From positions 1-5,681 of the forward strand of contig JANRKG010000346.1 in the NCBI GenBank assembly GCA_033763635.1: a stretch of 5,681 bases of DNA, read 5' to 3'. A program made the position numbers and the translations under genes. The number at the start of each line of letters is the position of its first letter. Position 1 is the stretch's first letter. This document shows, piece after piece, positions 1-5,681 of the stretch. Under the pieces are notes generated by a model. The model was not told the DNA's origin and searched no databases. It saw only the letters and a list, made by a program, of their open reading frames with translations. The DNA comes from JANRKG01 sp033763635 (GTDB taxonomy: Bacteria > Cyanobacteriota > Cyanobacteriia > GCF-001939115).

Positions 1-3000
1 AACACGGGGGCGATCGACCGTTGAAGCCAGTGTAACGGTGACATTTGACCTGGAAGGGTTTCAGCCTCCCATCGACTCTGAGGAGGAAACTGGCTCGGAT
101 GAAGATCTGGAGTTGAAGACTGCCGAGAGCGGTAATGGCAATGTTTCAGAAAATGGTCGTTTAGAAAACAGTCATTTAAATGGGGATTCAAACGGGAATT
201 CTGGAGGCGATCGGCTGGTTACCCTGAAGGAATGGACAATTACACGCAAACTGCGGGTGACTCAGCAGGGCACTTACACCTCGAACTATTACATGAACGG
301 CAATCCCTGTACGCTGAGTGAGTTGCACGAACAACTCCATCGGCTGCGGGTCTACCCTGAAGGCTATAACGTTGTCCTTCAAGGAGACGTAACCGGGATC
401 ATTTCGATGAATCCGCGAGAACGACGGGAAATCATTGATGAACTGGCGGGGGTGGCGGCATTCGATCGCAAAATTATCCAGGCGAAGGAAAAGCTGGATG
501 CCGTGAAGGAGCGAGAGGATCGGTTCCATATTGTCGAGAAAGAACTGATAGCCCAGCGCGATCGGCTGGCCCAGGATCGGATTAAGGCCGAGAAATATCA
601 AAAACTCCGCAGTGAACTTCAGGCAAAATCCCAGTGGGAGGCGGTGTTGGTCTACCGGAATCATCAGCACCAGGTCGAGCAACTCCGGCATCAATTAGAA
701 CGAGACGATCGCACGGGGACCGACTTGCGGGAGCAACTGGCGACCCTGGCAACGGAAATTCAGCAGGGAACGGTGGAACTGGAGCAACTCAATGCCCAGG
801 TGAAGGCGCTTGGTGAGGAGGAACAGTTAGCCCTGCAATCAACATTGGCTACTCGTGAGGCAGAGTTGCGCCAGTTGCAACGGCAGGAGCAGGATCTTGT
901 TCGAGCCGGGGAAGGAGCAACAACTCAGTTGGCTCAAGCCCAACAAGCCATTGGTGAACAGATGCGTTTGTTAGAAGCCCTGAATCAGGAGCAGCATGGG
1001 CTGGAGACGCAGGATTTGACTCGGTTGCGGCAGGAACGGGACGAAGCCCAGCGATCGTTGGATGCGAATCGGGAGGCTGCTAGTGCCATTGCAGCGGCTT
1101 CGGAAGCCTGGGTGCAACAGCAAACCCACCTGCACCACCAGATCGATGAACTGCTGAAGAACCTGGAACCCCAGCGCACAGAAGAGGCCCGCTTGCGAGA
1201 ACGCATTACCCAACTCGATCGCCAGGGACAGGAACAGGCGGAACGGGTGGAGTCCCTCACGCAAGAGCAACTGGCCCGACAGGCGGACTACGATCGGGCG
1301 GTGGTGGAGCGCGATCGATTGACTCAGCAGGGGCAGGAGTTGGCCCAGCGGTTTACCGGGGCGGAGGAACGCCTCCAACTGCAACAGGAGACCCAGAAAC
1401 GCTTGCTTCAGGAGCAACGGGAGAAGCAACGGCGATTGGATAAGCTGGAGGCCCAGACCCAGGCTATTCAAGAATCCCAGGGAACCCAGGCGACTCGGCT
1501 TCTTCTACAATCGGGGATTCCGGGCCTTTGTGGGTTGGTGGCCCAATTAGGGCGGGTGGAACCCCGCTATCAACTGGCGTTAGAAACGGCAGCAGGAGCG
1601 CGATTGGGTCATTTGGTGGTCGAAGATGACGGGATCGCAGCAGCGGGGATTGAGTTGTTGAAACAGCGCAAGGCGGGACGGGCGACTTTTCTACCGTTGA
1701 ATAAGATCCAAGCCCCTCGTCCTTTATCCATTTCAGCGGCTCAACGACGGGATGGGTTTATCGATTTGGCACTCAATTTAATTGAGTGCGACGATCGCTA
1801 CTGGGATGTGTTCGCTTTTGTGTTTGGCAACACGGTTGTGTTTGAAACCCTGGAAAGTGCCCGTCGCCATCTGGGACGGTTTCGGATCGTGACACTGGAT
1901 GGGGATTTGTTGGAAAGTAGTGGGGCGATGACGGGGGGAAGTGTGGATACCCGTTACACCATTCACTTTGGGACGGCAAACCCAACAGAATCGGCTGAAG
2001 TGGTTGGATTACGCGATCGGCTCCGGGAGATTGAACAGATTCTCGATCGCTGTGAGCAGGAAATTGAGCGGCTCAGTGGAGGGGTGAAACAGCATTCCCA
2101 GGCCATGATGGACCTGCGTCAGCAACATCGGGAACAGCACCTGCGGGCAGAACAATTGCAAGCAGAGATTCAACGGTTGCACACCCAGATTCAGCAAGCT
2201 CAGAAGTTGGCAAGTCAGTATGAGCAGGAACGGGTAGCCTCCCAATCCCGCTTACAGGTATTGGAGGCAGAGTTGCCCGTTCAAGAGGCACAACTCCTCC
2301 AATTGCGTCAGGCGTTGGCGGAGTTGGAACAATCCCAAACCCACAGTGAATGGCAGCAGATTCAGGCAACGATCCGGGCGGCGGAAGCACTTCTCAGGGA
2401 GCGAGATCTGGAACTGCGGACGGCTGAACAGCGGTTGCAGGATCTGAAGCTTCAGCAACACCGATCGCAGGAAAAGATTCAGCAGTTCCAGGGCCGAATT
2501 GAGGAGTGCCGCACGCAACAGACCATGCAGTTAAACCAGCGCACTGCGATTGGAACTCAGCAATCTACGGTTCAGGAGCAAATTAGTCAACTCCGGGTTG
2601 CTTTAGCTGCCTTGGAGCAGACGTTGGGATCGGCCCGTCAACAGCGCGATCGGGTGGAACGTCAGATGCGGGATCGGGTCACGACTCAGCAACAGTTGGA
2701 GTGGCAACTGCAAAAGTTACAGGAAACTCGCCAAGCTCGGTGTCAGGAGTTGGAGGGGTTACGGTCTCAATTACAGGCTCAAGAACTGGAACTCCCTGAT
2801 CCCTTGCCAGAGGTGCCGGAAACGTTGGGGATGGAGCAACTGCAACAGGATTTGCGTTCCCTTCAGAAGCGACTGCAAGCGATGGAACCTGTCAATATGC
2901 TGGCTCTGGAGGAATATGAGCGGACCCAGACTCGCTTACAAGAACTGACGCACAAATTGGGGATTTTGGATGAGGAGCGAACGGAACTGTTGCTTCGCAT

Positions 3001-3490
3001 TGAGAATTTCACGACCCTGAGGCAACGGGCTTTTAAGGAAGCTTTTGATGCGGTCAATCAAAATTTTCAAACGATCTTTGCAGAATTATCCGATGGGGAT
3101 GGTTATTTGCAATTGGATGATCCCGAAGATCCCTTTAATAGTGGGTTAAATCTAGTGGCCCATCCCAAAGGTAAGCCTGTGCAACGTCTGGCTTCTATGT
3201 CCGGGGGGGAAAAATCCCTGACGGCCCTCAGCTTTATCTTTGCCTTGCAGCGCTACCGTCCCTCACCCTTCTACGCCTTTGATGAAGTTGATATGTTCCT
3301 GGATGGAGCAAATGTAGAACGATTGGCTAGAATGATTAAGAAGCAGGCCCAACAAGCTCAATTTATTGTGGTCAGTCTCCGTCGGCCCATGATTGAATCT
3401 GCTGAACGGACGATCGGAGTCACCCAGGCCAGGGGAGCCTATACTCAGGTGTTAGGAATTAAGTTGCAAACCCAAAGTGCTTCGGGCTAA
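1..3490 (+). CDS. smc: Chromosome partition protein SMC, 5'-truncated by the window edge
   Basis: SMC is the ATPase of bacterial condensin; it normally works with ScpA/ScpB to compact and segregate DNA. The frame is open to the left edge (codons from base 2 read TRGRSTVEASVT before the GTG at 38), and this is the conserved beta-strand segment that follows Walker A, so the GTG is internal and about 70-80 N-terminal residues, including Walker A, are off-window. Counting from that GTG: acidic/Asn-Gly insertion 14-58; head strands 59-105; Q-loop Gln115 (VVLQGDV); first coiled coil about 133-487, very rich in Gln and Glu; hinge about 490-645 (starts GIPGLCG at 492ff, ends near GAMTGGSVD); second coil about 646-975, with the family motif EPVN at 950-953; signature MSGGEKS at 1054; Walker B with Asp1082-Glu1083 in FYAFDEVD; D-loop LDGAN at 1088; switch region VVSLRR near 1113. 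Estimated full length of about 1,230-1,245 aa fits the family. Identification is secure; no frameshift is seen. Confidence 0.96.
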   Translation, partial: TRGRSTVEASVTVTFDLEGFQPPIDSEEETGSDEDLELKTAESGNGNVSENGRLENSHLNGDSNGNSGGDRLVTLKEWTITRKLRVTQQGTYTSNYYMNGNPCTLSELHEQLHRLRVYPEGYNVVLQGDVTGIISMNPRERREIIDELAGVAAFDRKIIQAKEKLDAVKEREDRFHIVEKELIAQRDRLAQDRIKAEKYQKLRSELQAKSQWEAVLVYRNHQHQVEQLRHQLERDDRTGTDLREQLATLATEIQQGTVELEQLNAQVKALGEEEQLALQSTLATREAELRQLQRQEQDLVRAGEGATTQLAQAQQAIGEQMRLLEALNQEQHGLETQDLTRLRQERDEAQRSLDANREAASAIAAASEAWVQQQTHLHHQIDELLKNLEPQRTEEARLRERITQLDRQGQEQAERVESLTQEQLARQADYDRAVVERDRLTQQGQELAQRFTGAEERLQLQQETQKRLLQEQREKQRRLDKLEAQTQAIQESQGTQATRLLLQSGIPGLCGLVAQLGRVEPRYQLALETAAGARLGHLVVEDDGIAAAGIELLKQRKAGRATFLPLNKIQAPRPLSISAAQRRDGFIDLALNLIECDDRYWDVFAFVFGNTVVFETLESARRHLGRFRIVTLDGDLLESSGAMTGGSVDTRYTIHFGTANPTESAEVVGLRDRLREIEQILDRCEQEIERLSGGVKQHSQAMMDLRQQHREQHLRAEQLQAEIQRLHTQIQQAQKLASQYEQERVASQSRLQVLEAELPVQEAQLLQLRQALAELEQSQTHSEWQQIQATIRAAEALLRERDLELRTAEQRLQDLKLQQHRSQEKIQQFQGRIEECRTQQTMQLNQRTAIGTQQSTVQEQISQLRVALAALEQTLGSARQQRDRVERQMRDRVTTQQQLEWQLQKLQETRQARCQELEGLRSQLQAQELELPDPLPEVPETLGMEQLQQDLRSLQKRLQAMEPVNMLALEEYERTQTRLQELTHKLGILDEERTELLLRIENFTTLRQRAFKEAFDAVNQNFQTIFAELSDGDGYLQLDDPEDPFNSGLNLVAHPKGKPVQRLASMSGGEKSLTALSFIFALQRYRPSPFYAFDEVDMFLDGANVERLARMIKKQAQQAQFIVVSLRRPMIESAERTIGVTQARGAYTQVLGIKLQTQSASG

Positions 3491-3535
3491 CTCTGAAGTG
3501 GGTTGTCTGGAAATTGGGTTCCATTAATCGTGGAG

Positions 3536-3577
3536 GCAGGATCGGTATTCCGATCTGCTGTCTGATCTGGACAGCGG
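3536..3577 (+). repeat. Two overlapping, mutually exclusive stem-loops between smc and the PRC-barrel gene
   Basis: Stem-loop A (3536-3558) pairs GCAG+ATCGG with CCGAT+CTGC around the loop TATT, with one bulged G at 3540. Stem-loop B (3555-3577) pairs GCTGTC (3557-3562) with GACAGC (3570-3575), extended by a wobble and a C-G pair. The arms share 3555-3558, so only one can form at a time in RNA. Neither is followed by a T-run, so they do not look like a standard intrinsic terminator of smc. Arm B overlaps the candidate -35 box, which would also fit a DNA-level operator. The pairing is visible; any role is inference. Confidence 0.4.
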
Positions 3578-3595
3578 GATACTAGCAGTTACAAT
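3568..3595 (+). promoter_or_regulatory. Candidate sigma-70-type promoter for the PRC-barrel gene
   Basis: TGGACA at 3568-3573 (5 of 6 to TTGACA) and TACAAT at 3590-3595 (5 of 6 to TATAAT) are separated by 16 bp. Transcription would start near 3602, giving a leader of about 69 nt. It sits at a sensible place in the 180-bp gap after smc. Such matches occur by chance, and many cyanobacterial promoters lack a clear -35, so this is a plausible but untested call. Confidence 0.4.
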
Positions 3596-3603
3596 TATGT
3601 TTT

Positions 3604-3618
3604 AATGCGTACCGCATT
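3604..3618. repeat. Short palindrome just downstream of the candidate promoter
   Basis: AATGCG (3604-3609) and CGCATT (3613-3618) are perfect inverted arms around TAC. The site lies roughly at +2 to +17 of the predicted transcript, where a repressor-type operator or a small leader hairpin could sit. The three-base centre makes a stable RNA hairpin less attractive than a DNA-binding site. Six-base arms are short enough to arise by chance. Confidence 0.35.
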
Positions 3619-3659
3619 GGGGTAAAAGCCCGCCTCTCGCTTTCAAATTGATCGAGATC

Positions 3660-3663
3660 AGGA
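3660..3663 (+). promoter_or_regulatory. Shine-Dalgarno site for the PRC-barrel gene
   Basis: AGGA lies seven bases upstream of the ATG at 3671, a normal spacing. It supports that ATG as the start. The first residues then run directly into the first PRC-barrel strand. Confidence 0.6.
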
Positions 3664-3670
3664 CTCGGAA

Positions 3671-4651
3671 ATGACATCAGATAAAATTTGGCAACGCTCC
3701 GATCTTCTTGGAACCCAGGTGATTACCCGTGACACGGGAAAACGGCTGGGGGTAGTGAGTCAACTCTGGGTGGATGTAGACCAGCGGGAAGTGGTCGCCC
3801 TGAGTTTGCGAGAGAATTTGCTATCCGGTTTGGTCTCTGGGGTTCCAAAATTCATGATGCTGAATAGTATTCGGCAAATTGGAGATGTCATTCTGGTTGA
3901 TACGGAAGATGCGATCGAAGACATTGATGTTGGAATCTACAACAGCCTGATTAATTGTGAAGTGATTACAGAAACGGGGGAGCCTCTGGGACGGGTTCGA
4001 GGCTTCCGGTTTAATGTTGAAGATGGCAAGGTTACTTCTCTAGTGATTGCCCAACTGGGTCTCCCCCAAATTCCTGATCAAGTGATCAGTACCTATGAGT
4101 TGCCCATTGATGAGATTGTCAGCAGTGGTCCCGATCGCCTCATTGTTTTTGAAGGATCAGAAGAAAGGTTGAGTCAATTAACCGTAGGGGTTCTTGAAAG
4201 AATTGGGATTGGGAAGCCTCCCTGGGAAAAAGACGAAGACGACCTCGATTACATGCCTCCTACAATTCCCGCAACCAATCAACTCCCGGTGGGTACTCGG
4301 ACGGCTCCCCAAACACCGATTCGAGTGCAAGCCCCTACGGAACAGTGGGAAGAGGAGGACTGGGGCGAACCTGCGACTCCGGCTCCCCGTCAACAACCTC
4401 AGCAGATGCGGCGACAGGTTGAACCGGAATACTACGAAGATCGGGGAACCTGGAATGCGGCGAGTGGTTCCGATCGCTATCGTCAAGCCGAAGACTACAG
4501 TGACGATACGAACTATCAGCGGGATTCTTACGATCGGGTGGCCTATGAGGAGGAGGACGAAGACCTGTGGGGCACCGATCCTGAACCTCGCCAACCCCTA
4601 AAAATTCCGGAAAAGACGAAATCCCCCGAATATGAAGAGGAAGAGTATTAG
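3671..4651 (+). CDS. Two-PRC-barrel-domain protein with a long acidic Tyr-rich tail
   Basis: A 326-residue protein. Two consecutive PRC-barrel-type repeats are visible. The first is about residues 6-82: LLGTQVITRDTGKRLG, then a V-D-V strand, VVALSL, and a closing ILVDTEDA. The second is about 91-170: INCEVITETGEPLGRV, FNVEDGKVTSLVI, a YELPIDEIV strand and RLIVFEG. The repeated V-I-T-x-T-G-x-x-L-G signature of both halves makes the fold call good. PRC-barrels are small beta domains known from the photosynthetic reaction centre H subunit, RimM and archaeal cell-division CdpB proteins; they usually mediate protein or RNA contacts and are not catalytic. Residues 182-326 lack a hydrophobic core and are rich in Glu, Asp, Pro, Gln and Tyr, ending EYEEEEY, so probably disordered. 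There is no signal peptide or membrane segment, so it is likely cytoplasmic. The start is supported by AGGA seven bases upstream. The gene lies 180 bp after smc on the same strand, but its actual role is unknown to me. Confidence 0.88.
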   Translation: MTSDKIWQRSDLLGTQVITRDTGKRLGVVSQLWVDVDQREVVALSLRENLLSGLVSGVPKFMMLNSIRQIGDVILVDTEDAIEDIDVGIYNSLINCEVITETGEPLGRVRGFRFNVEDGKVTSLVIAQLGLPQIPDQVISTYELPIDEIVSSGPDRLIVFEGSEERLSQLTVGVLERIGIGKPPWEKDEDDLDYMPPTIPATNQLPVGTRTAPQTPIRVQAPTEQWEEEDWGEPATPAPRQQPQQMRRQVEPEYYEDRGTWNAASGSDRYRQAEDYSDDTNYQRDSYDRVAYEEEDEDLWGTDPEPRQPLKIPEKTKSPEYEEEEY

Positions 4652-4699
4652 GGTATCTTTGACTGCTCCGTTAAAGTCCGAGTCTAACTGATTAATTTC

Positions 4700-4733
4700 A
4701 GGGGATGGTGGCACTGTCGCATCCCCTATTTTG
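4700..4733 (+). terminator. Intrinsic terminator after the PRC-barrel gene
   Basis: AGGGGATG (4700-4707) pairs perfectly with CATCCCCT (4720-4727), giving an 8-bp GC-rich stem with a 12-base loop, followed by ATTTTG. It lies 48 bases past the stop codon of the PRC-barrel gene in the right orientation. The 12-base loop is somewhat long and the T-run only four, but stem plus tail make a convincing rho-independent terminator. Confidence 0.75.
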
Positions 4734-4751
4734 TGGGAACATGTTTGCGTT

Positions 4752-4931
4752 TCATGGCGTAGGATTTAGCAGGAGAAGAACTGGAATTCCCGCAAGTAAG
4801 GATGCAATGCAGACCCAGAGAGAAAATCCTTCCAGGTCAGCTTCATCTAACGAAACACCCATCTGCACCATTGAAAAAGGAAACGCGGTTACAACTAACA
4901 CGGACATCAACGCATATTCAAAGCTGACCAT
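4752..4931 (-). CDS. Possible small two-helix membrane protein (weak)
   Basis: A leftward ORF of 59 codons from the ATG at 4931, or 70 codons from the ATG at 4964. It predicts two hydrophobic stretches, YALMSVLVVTAFPFSMVQM and FSLWVCIASLLAGIPVLLLL, joined by a short acidic loop (SLDEADLEG) and ending NPTP. I prefer the inner ATG because GAGG lies nine bases upstream of it, while the outer ATG has no ribosome binding site; the outer form would, however, add a basic N-terminus that fits the positive-inside rule. The size and two-helix layout resemble small photosystem or NDH accessory subunits, but I cannot match it to any of them. G/C at third positions is only about 44%, showing no clear coding bias, and antisense reading of A-rich DNA can yield hydrophobic peptides by chance. 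It may well not be a gene. Confidence 0.25.
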   Translation of the reverse strand: MVSFEYALMSVLVVTAFPFSMVQMGVSLDEADLEGFSLWVCIASLLAGIPVLLLLNPTP

Positions 4932-4933
4932 TA

Positions 4934-4984
4934 AGAAAACCCTCTCACTTTTCCTTTGAATCATGAAGAGCGTGGGGGTTTTCT
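4934..4984. repeat. Perfect 9-bp inverted repeat in the convergent region
   Basis: AGAAAACCC (4934-4942) is exactly matched by GGGTTTTCT (4976-4984), with a further possible CAC/GTG pairing inside (4946-4948 with 4972-4974). The A-run on one arm and T-run on the other are the look of a bidirectional terminator for convergent genes, here most useful to the leftward gene ending at 5067. The 33-base spacer is longer than usual, so termination is possible but not certain. The outer ATG of the small leftward ORF falls within the loop. Confidence 0.45.
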
Positions 4985-5032
4985 AAATCTTTCTCCTGGG
5001 TGAAGGTGCCTTCCCACTTTTGACGGACTTGG

Positions 5033-5052
5033 CCTGTGTTGACTAACACAAG
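5033..5052. repeat. Stem-loop just past the stop of the leftward gene
   Basis: CCTGTGTT (5033-5040) and AACACAAG (5045-5052) flank the loop GACT. In leftward RNA this gives an eight-pair stem including one G-U wobble, starting 14 bases after the stop codon at 5067. No U-run follows in either direction, so it is more likely a 3'-end stabilising hairpin or chance than an intrinsic terminator. Confidence 0.35.
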
Positions 5053-5066
5053 GGAACCCAGACAAA

Positions 5067-5681
5067 TTAAGGCGTTGGCAAATCCTCGAACTCCGGATCT
5101 TCTTCGTCCTTGTCCGGGATCAACTCGCTGGCGGGTTCCCCTGCTGCTACTGCTCCGGTGCCCGTAAAGGCGATCGGTTCTACCAACTCTTCCATCACCT
5201 CCGGTGGAGGTTCGACGCTATTGTTCAGTAGATCTAGCTCATCTACCTCTCCCACAAACTCCTCGGCGACTGGAGGGGATGGCGCGGGCCGTTGAATCAC
5301 GATCGTCGCCCGTTTTGGCTTCTTACCTGTCACGTTACGGAAGACTTGCTGCACGCCTGCCTGAACGCTCTGGGCCACCTCTTTCAACACGCTAGGGGAA
5401 AGATTTAACTGCGCTTTTTTGTGAGAACGAGTTGCACTGACAGTAGGGGAAACTGGAATGGCTTGGCTCAGGGATGAATTAGGAGATGGATCGGGGACAG
5501 AAATAGTTAGATCCTCTGACATGATTTCAGAGGGTTGTTCAAAAGGGGGGGATGTGGGGCGATCGGCAAGGGAAGAACCCCTGACAACTGGGGGGCTGGG
5601 AGAAATACCATCCGGGAGTTCTCCCTTAAGCGGCTTAAATGGCTCCTGTAAGATCACGGGAATTAAGGTAGGATCAGGCAT
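5067..5681 (-). CDS. Unrecognised proline-rich acidic protein, possibly 5'-truncated
   Basis: An open frame of 204 codons reads leftward from an ATG that is exactly the last three bases of the window. Whether that ATG is the true start or an internal Met cannot be decided, since no upstream sequence is visible. Residues 1-90 are Pro/Ser-rich and look disordered (for example PSPPVV, PDPSPNSS). Residues 93-130 look ordered: an amphipathic helix LSPSVLKEVAQSVQAGVQQV, then a basic patch GKKPKRA and a short beta-like ATIVIQR. Residues 131-204 are again Pro- and acid-rich, ending DKDEEDPEFEDLPTP. There is no signal peptide, membrane segment or catalytic motif. Coding is supported by frame length, in-frame CGATCG cores like those in the other genes, and codon choice similar to its neighbours. 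I do not recognise a family; it could be the C-terminal end of a larger cyanobacterial protein. It converges on the PRC-barrel gene, so the two are not co-transcribed. Confidence 0.7.
   Translation of the reverse strand: MPDPTLIPVILQEPFKPLKGELPDGISPSPPVVRGSSLADRPTSPPFEQPSEIMSEDLTISVPDPSPNSSLSQAIPVSPTVSATRSHKKAQLNLSPSVLKEVAQSVQAGVQQVFRNVTGKKPKRATIVIQRPAPSPPVAEEFVGEVDELDLLNNSVEPPPEVMEELVEPIAFTGTGAVAAGEPASELIPDKDEEDPEFEDLPTP

Larger units (their letters stand above)
4652..5066. other. Convergent intergenic region without a secure gene
   Basis: These 415 bases separate the rightward PRC-barrel gene from the leftward gene ending at 5067. They contain one strong intrinsic terminator (4700-4733), a weak leftward small ORF (4752-4931 or to 4964), a 9-bp inverted repeat (4934-4984) and a stem-loop (5033-5052). 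The segment contains no CGATCG core, unlike the genes on both sides, which fits non-coding or poorly conserved DNA. I see no tRNA, transposase remnant or direct repeat array here. Confidence 0.6.
11..5565. repeat. Dispersed HIP1-core palindromes (CGATCG), 22 copies
   Basis: CGATCG starts at 11, 208, 463, 559, 706, 1052, 1216, 1291, 1312, 1792, 2014, 2044, 2462, 2647, 3411, 3912, 4132, 4471, 4531, 5171, 5300 and 5560. Base composition predicts about one to two. HIP1 (GCGATCGC) is a hallmark of many cyanobacterial genomes and is associated with Dam-like methylation of GATC and possibly repair or chromosome organisation. All copies lie inside the three genes and none in the gaps. No copy here is the full octamer. 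Confidence 0.9.

Noticed and set aside
38..40. GTG at 38 as the start of smc
   Set aside because: The frame is open to the left edge and the upstream codons (RSTVEASVT) belong to the conserved SMC head. Starting here would delete Walker A, so the gene begins outside the window.
971..1471. Long leftward ORF opposite the first SMC coiled coil (Leu/Gln-rich)
   Set aside because: It is the antisense shadow of Gln/Glu/Leu-rich coiled-coil codons. It has no domain and no ribosome site, and other antisense ORFs at 188-694, 2009-2245, 2073-2390 and 2252-2518 look alike.
3536..3577. Intrinsic terminator of smc
   Set aside because: The stems are good but no T-run follows either of them, so I list them as structures of unknown role.
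4178..4601. ORFs in other frames inside the PRC protein tail, one on each strand
   Set aside because: They overlap the well-supported PRC gene, give low-complexity Arg/Thr- or Arg/Pro-rich peptides, and have no motif.
4752..4931. Small leftward ORF as photosystem II PsbZ
   Set aside because: The size and two-helix layout are similar, but PsbZ is strongly conserved in cyanobacteria and its characteristic sequence between and within the helices is not present.
4705..4959. Rightward 84-codon ORF in the convergent region
   Set aside because: Its ATG lies inside the stem of the terminator at 4700-4733, it has no ribosome site, and the peptide has no recognisable feature.
1..5681. CRISPR array, tRNA, transposon or defence system
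   Set aside because: No regularly spaced direct repeats, no tRNA-like cloverleaf, and no transposase, nuclease or toxin-type motif was seen. The content is consistent with core genome.

Overview
This window looks like a chromosomal segment of a cyanobacterium with a moderate to slightly GC-rich genome. The evidence is the very high density of the CGATCG core of the cyanobacterial HIP1 palindrome (22 copies in 5.7 kb, where roughly 1.5 to 2 are expected by composition), an SMC protein whose C-terminal head has the wording I associate with cyanobacterial SMCs, and a two-PRC-barrel protein of a type common in this phylum. I cannot name the genus.

Layout. Positions 1-3490 (+) hold most of smc, the chromosome-organising ATPase. 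Its start, including the Walker A motif, lies left of the window. A 180-bp gap follows that holds a candidate promoter, two overlapping stem-loops and a short palindrome. It leads into a complete gene at 3671-4651 (+) for a protein with two PRC-barrel domains and a long acidic, tyrosine-rich disordered tail. A convincing intrinsic terminator at 4700-4733 closes this rightward block. Positions 4652-5066 form a 415-bp convergent region with no secure gene. It holds the terminator, a weakly supported small leftward membrane-protein ORF, a 9-bp perfect inverted repeat and a smaller stem-loop. From 5067 to the right edge a leftward gene encodes a proline-rich, acidic, probably mostly disordered protein that I do not recognise; it may continue beyond the window.

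Working together. SMC, with partners not seen here, compacts and segregates the chromosome. The PRC-barrel gene lies just downstream on the same strand and could be partly co-transcribed with smc, since I see no terminator between them, although it also seems to have its own promoter. A functional link between the two is inference from adjacency. I found no mobile element, CRISPR array, tRNA or rRNA. The window reads as core genome rather than a defence or accessory island, and I do not claim a new system. The best leads are the smc/PRC neighbourhood, the tyrosine-spaced tail, the control region between the two genes, and an unexpected pattern in the flanks of the HIP1 cores.
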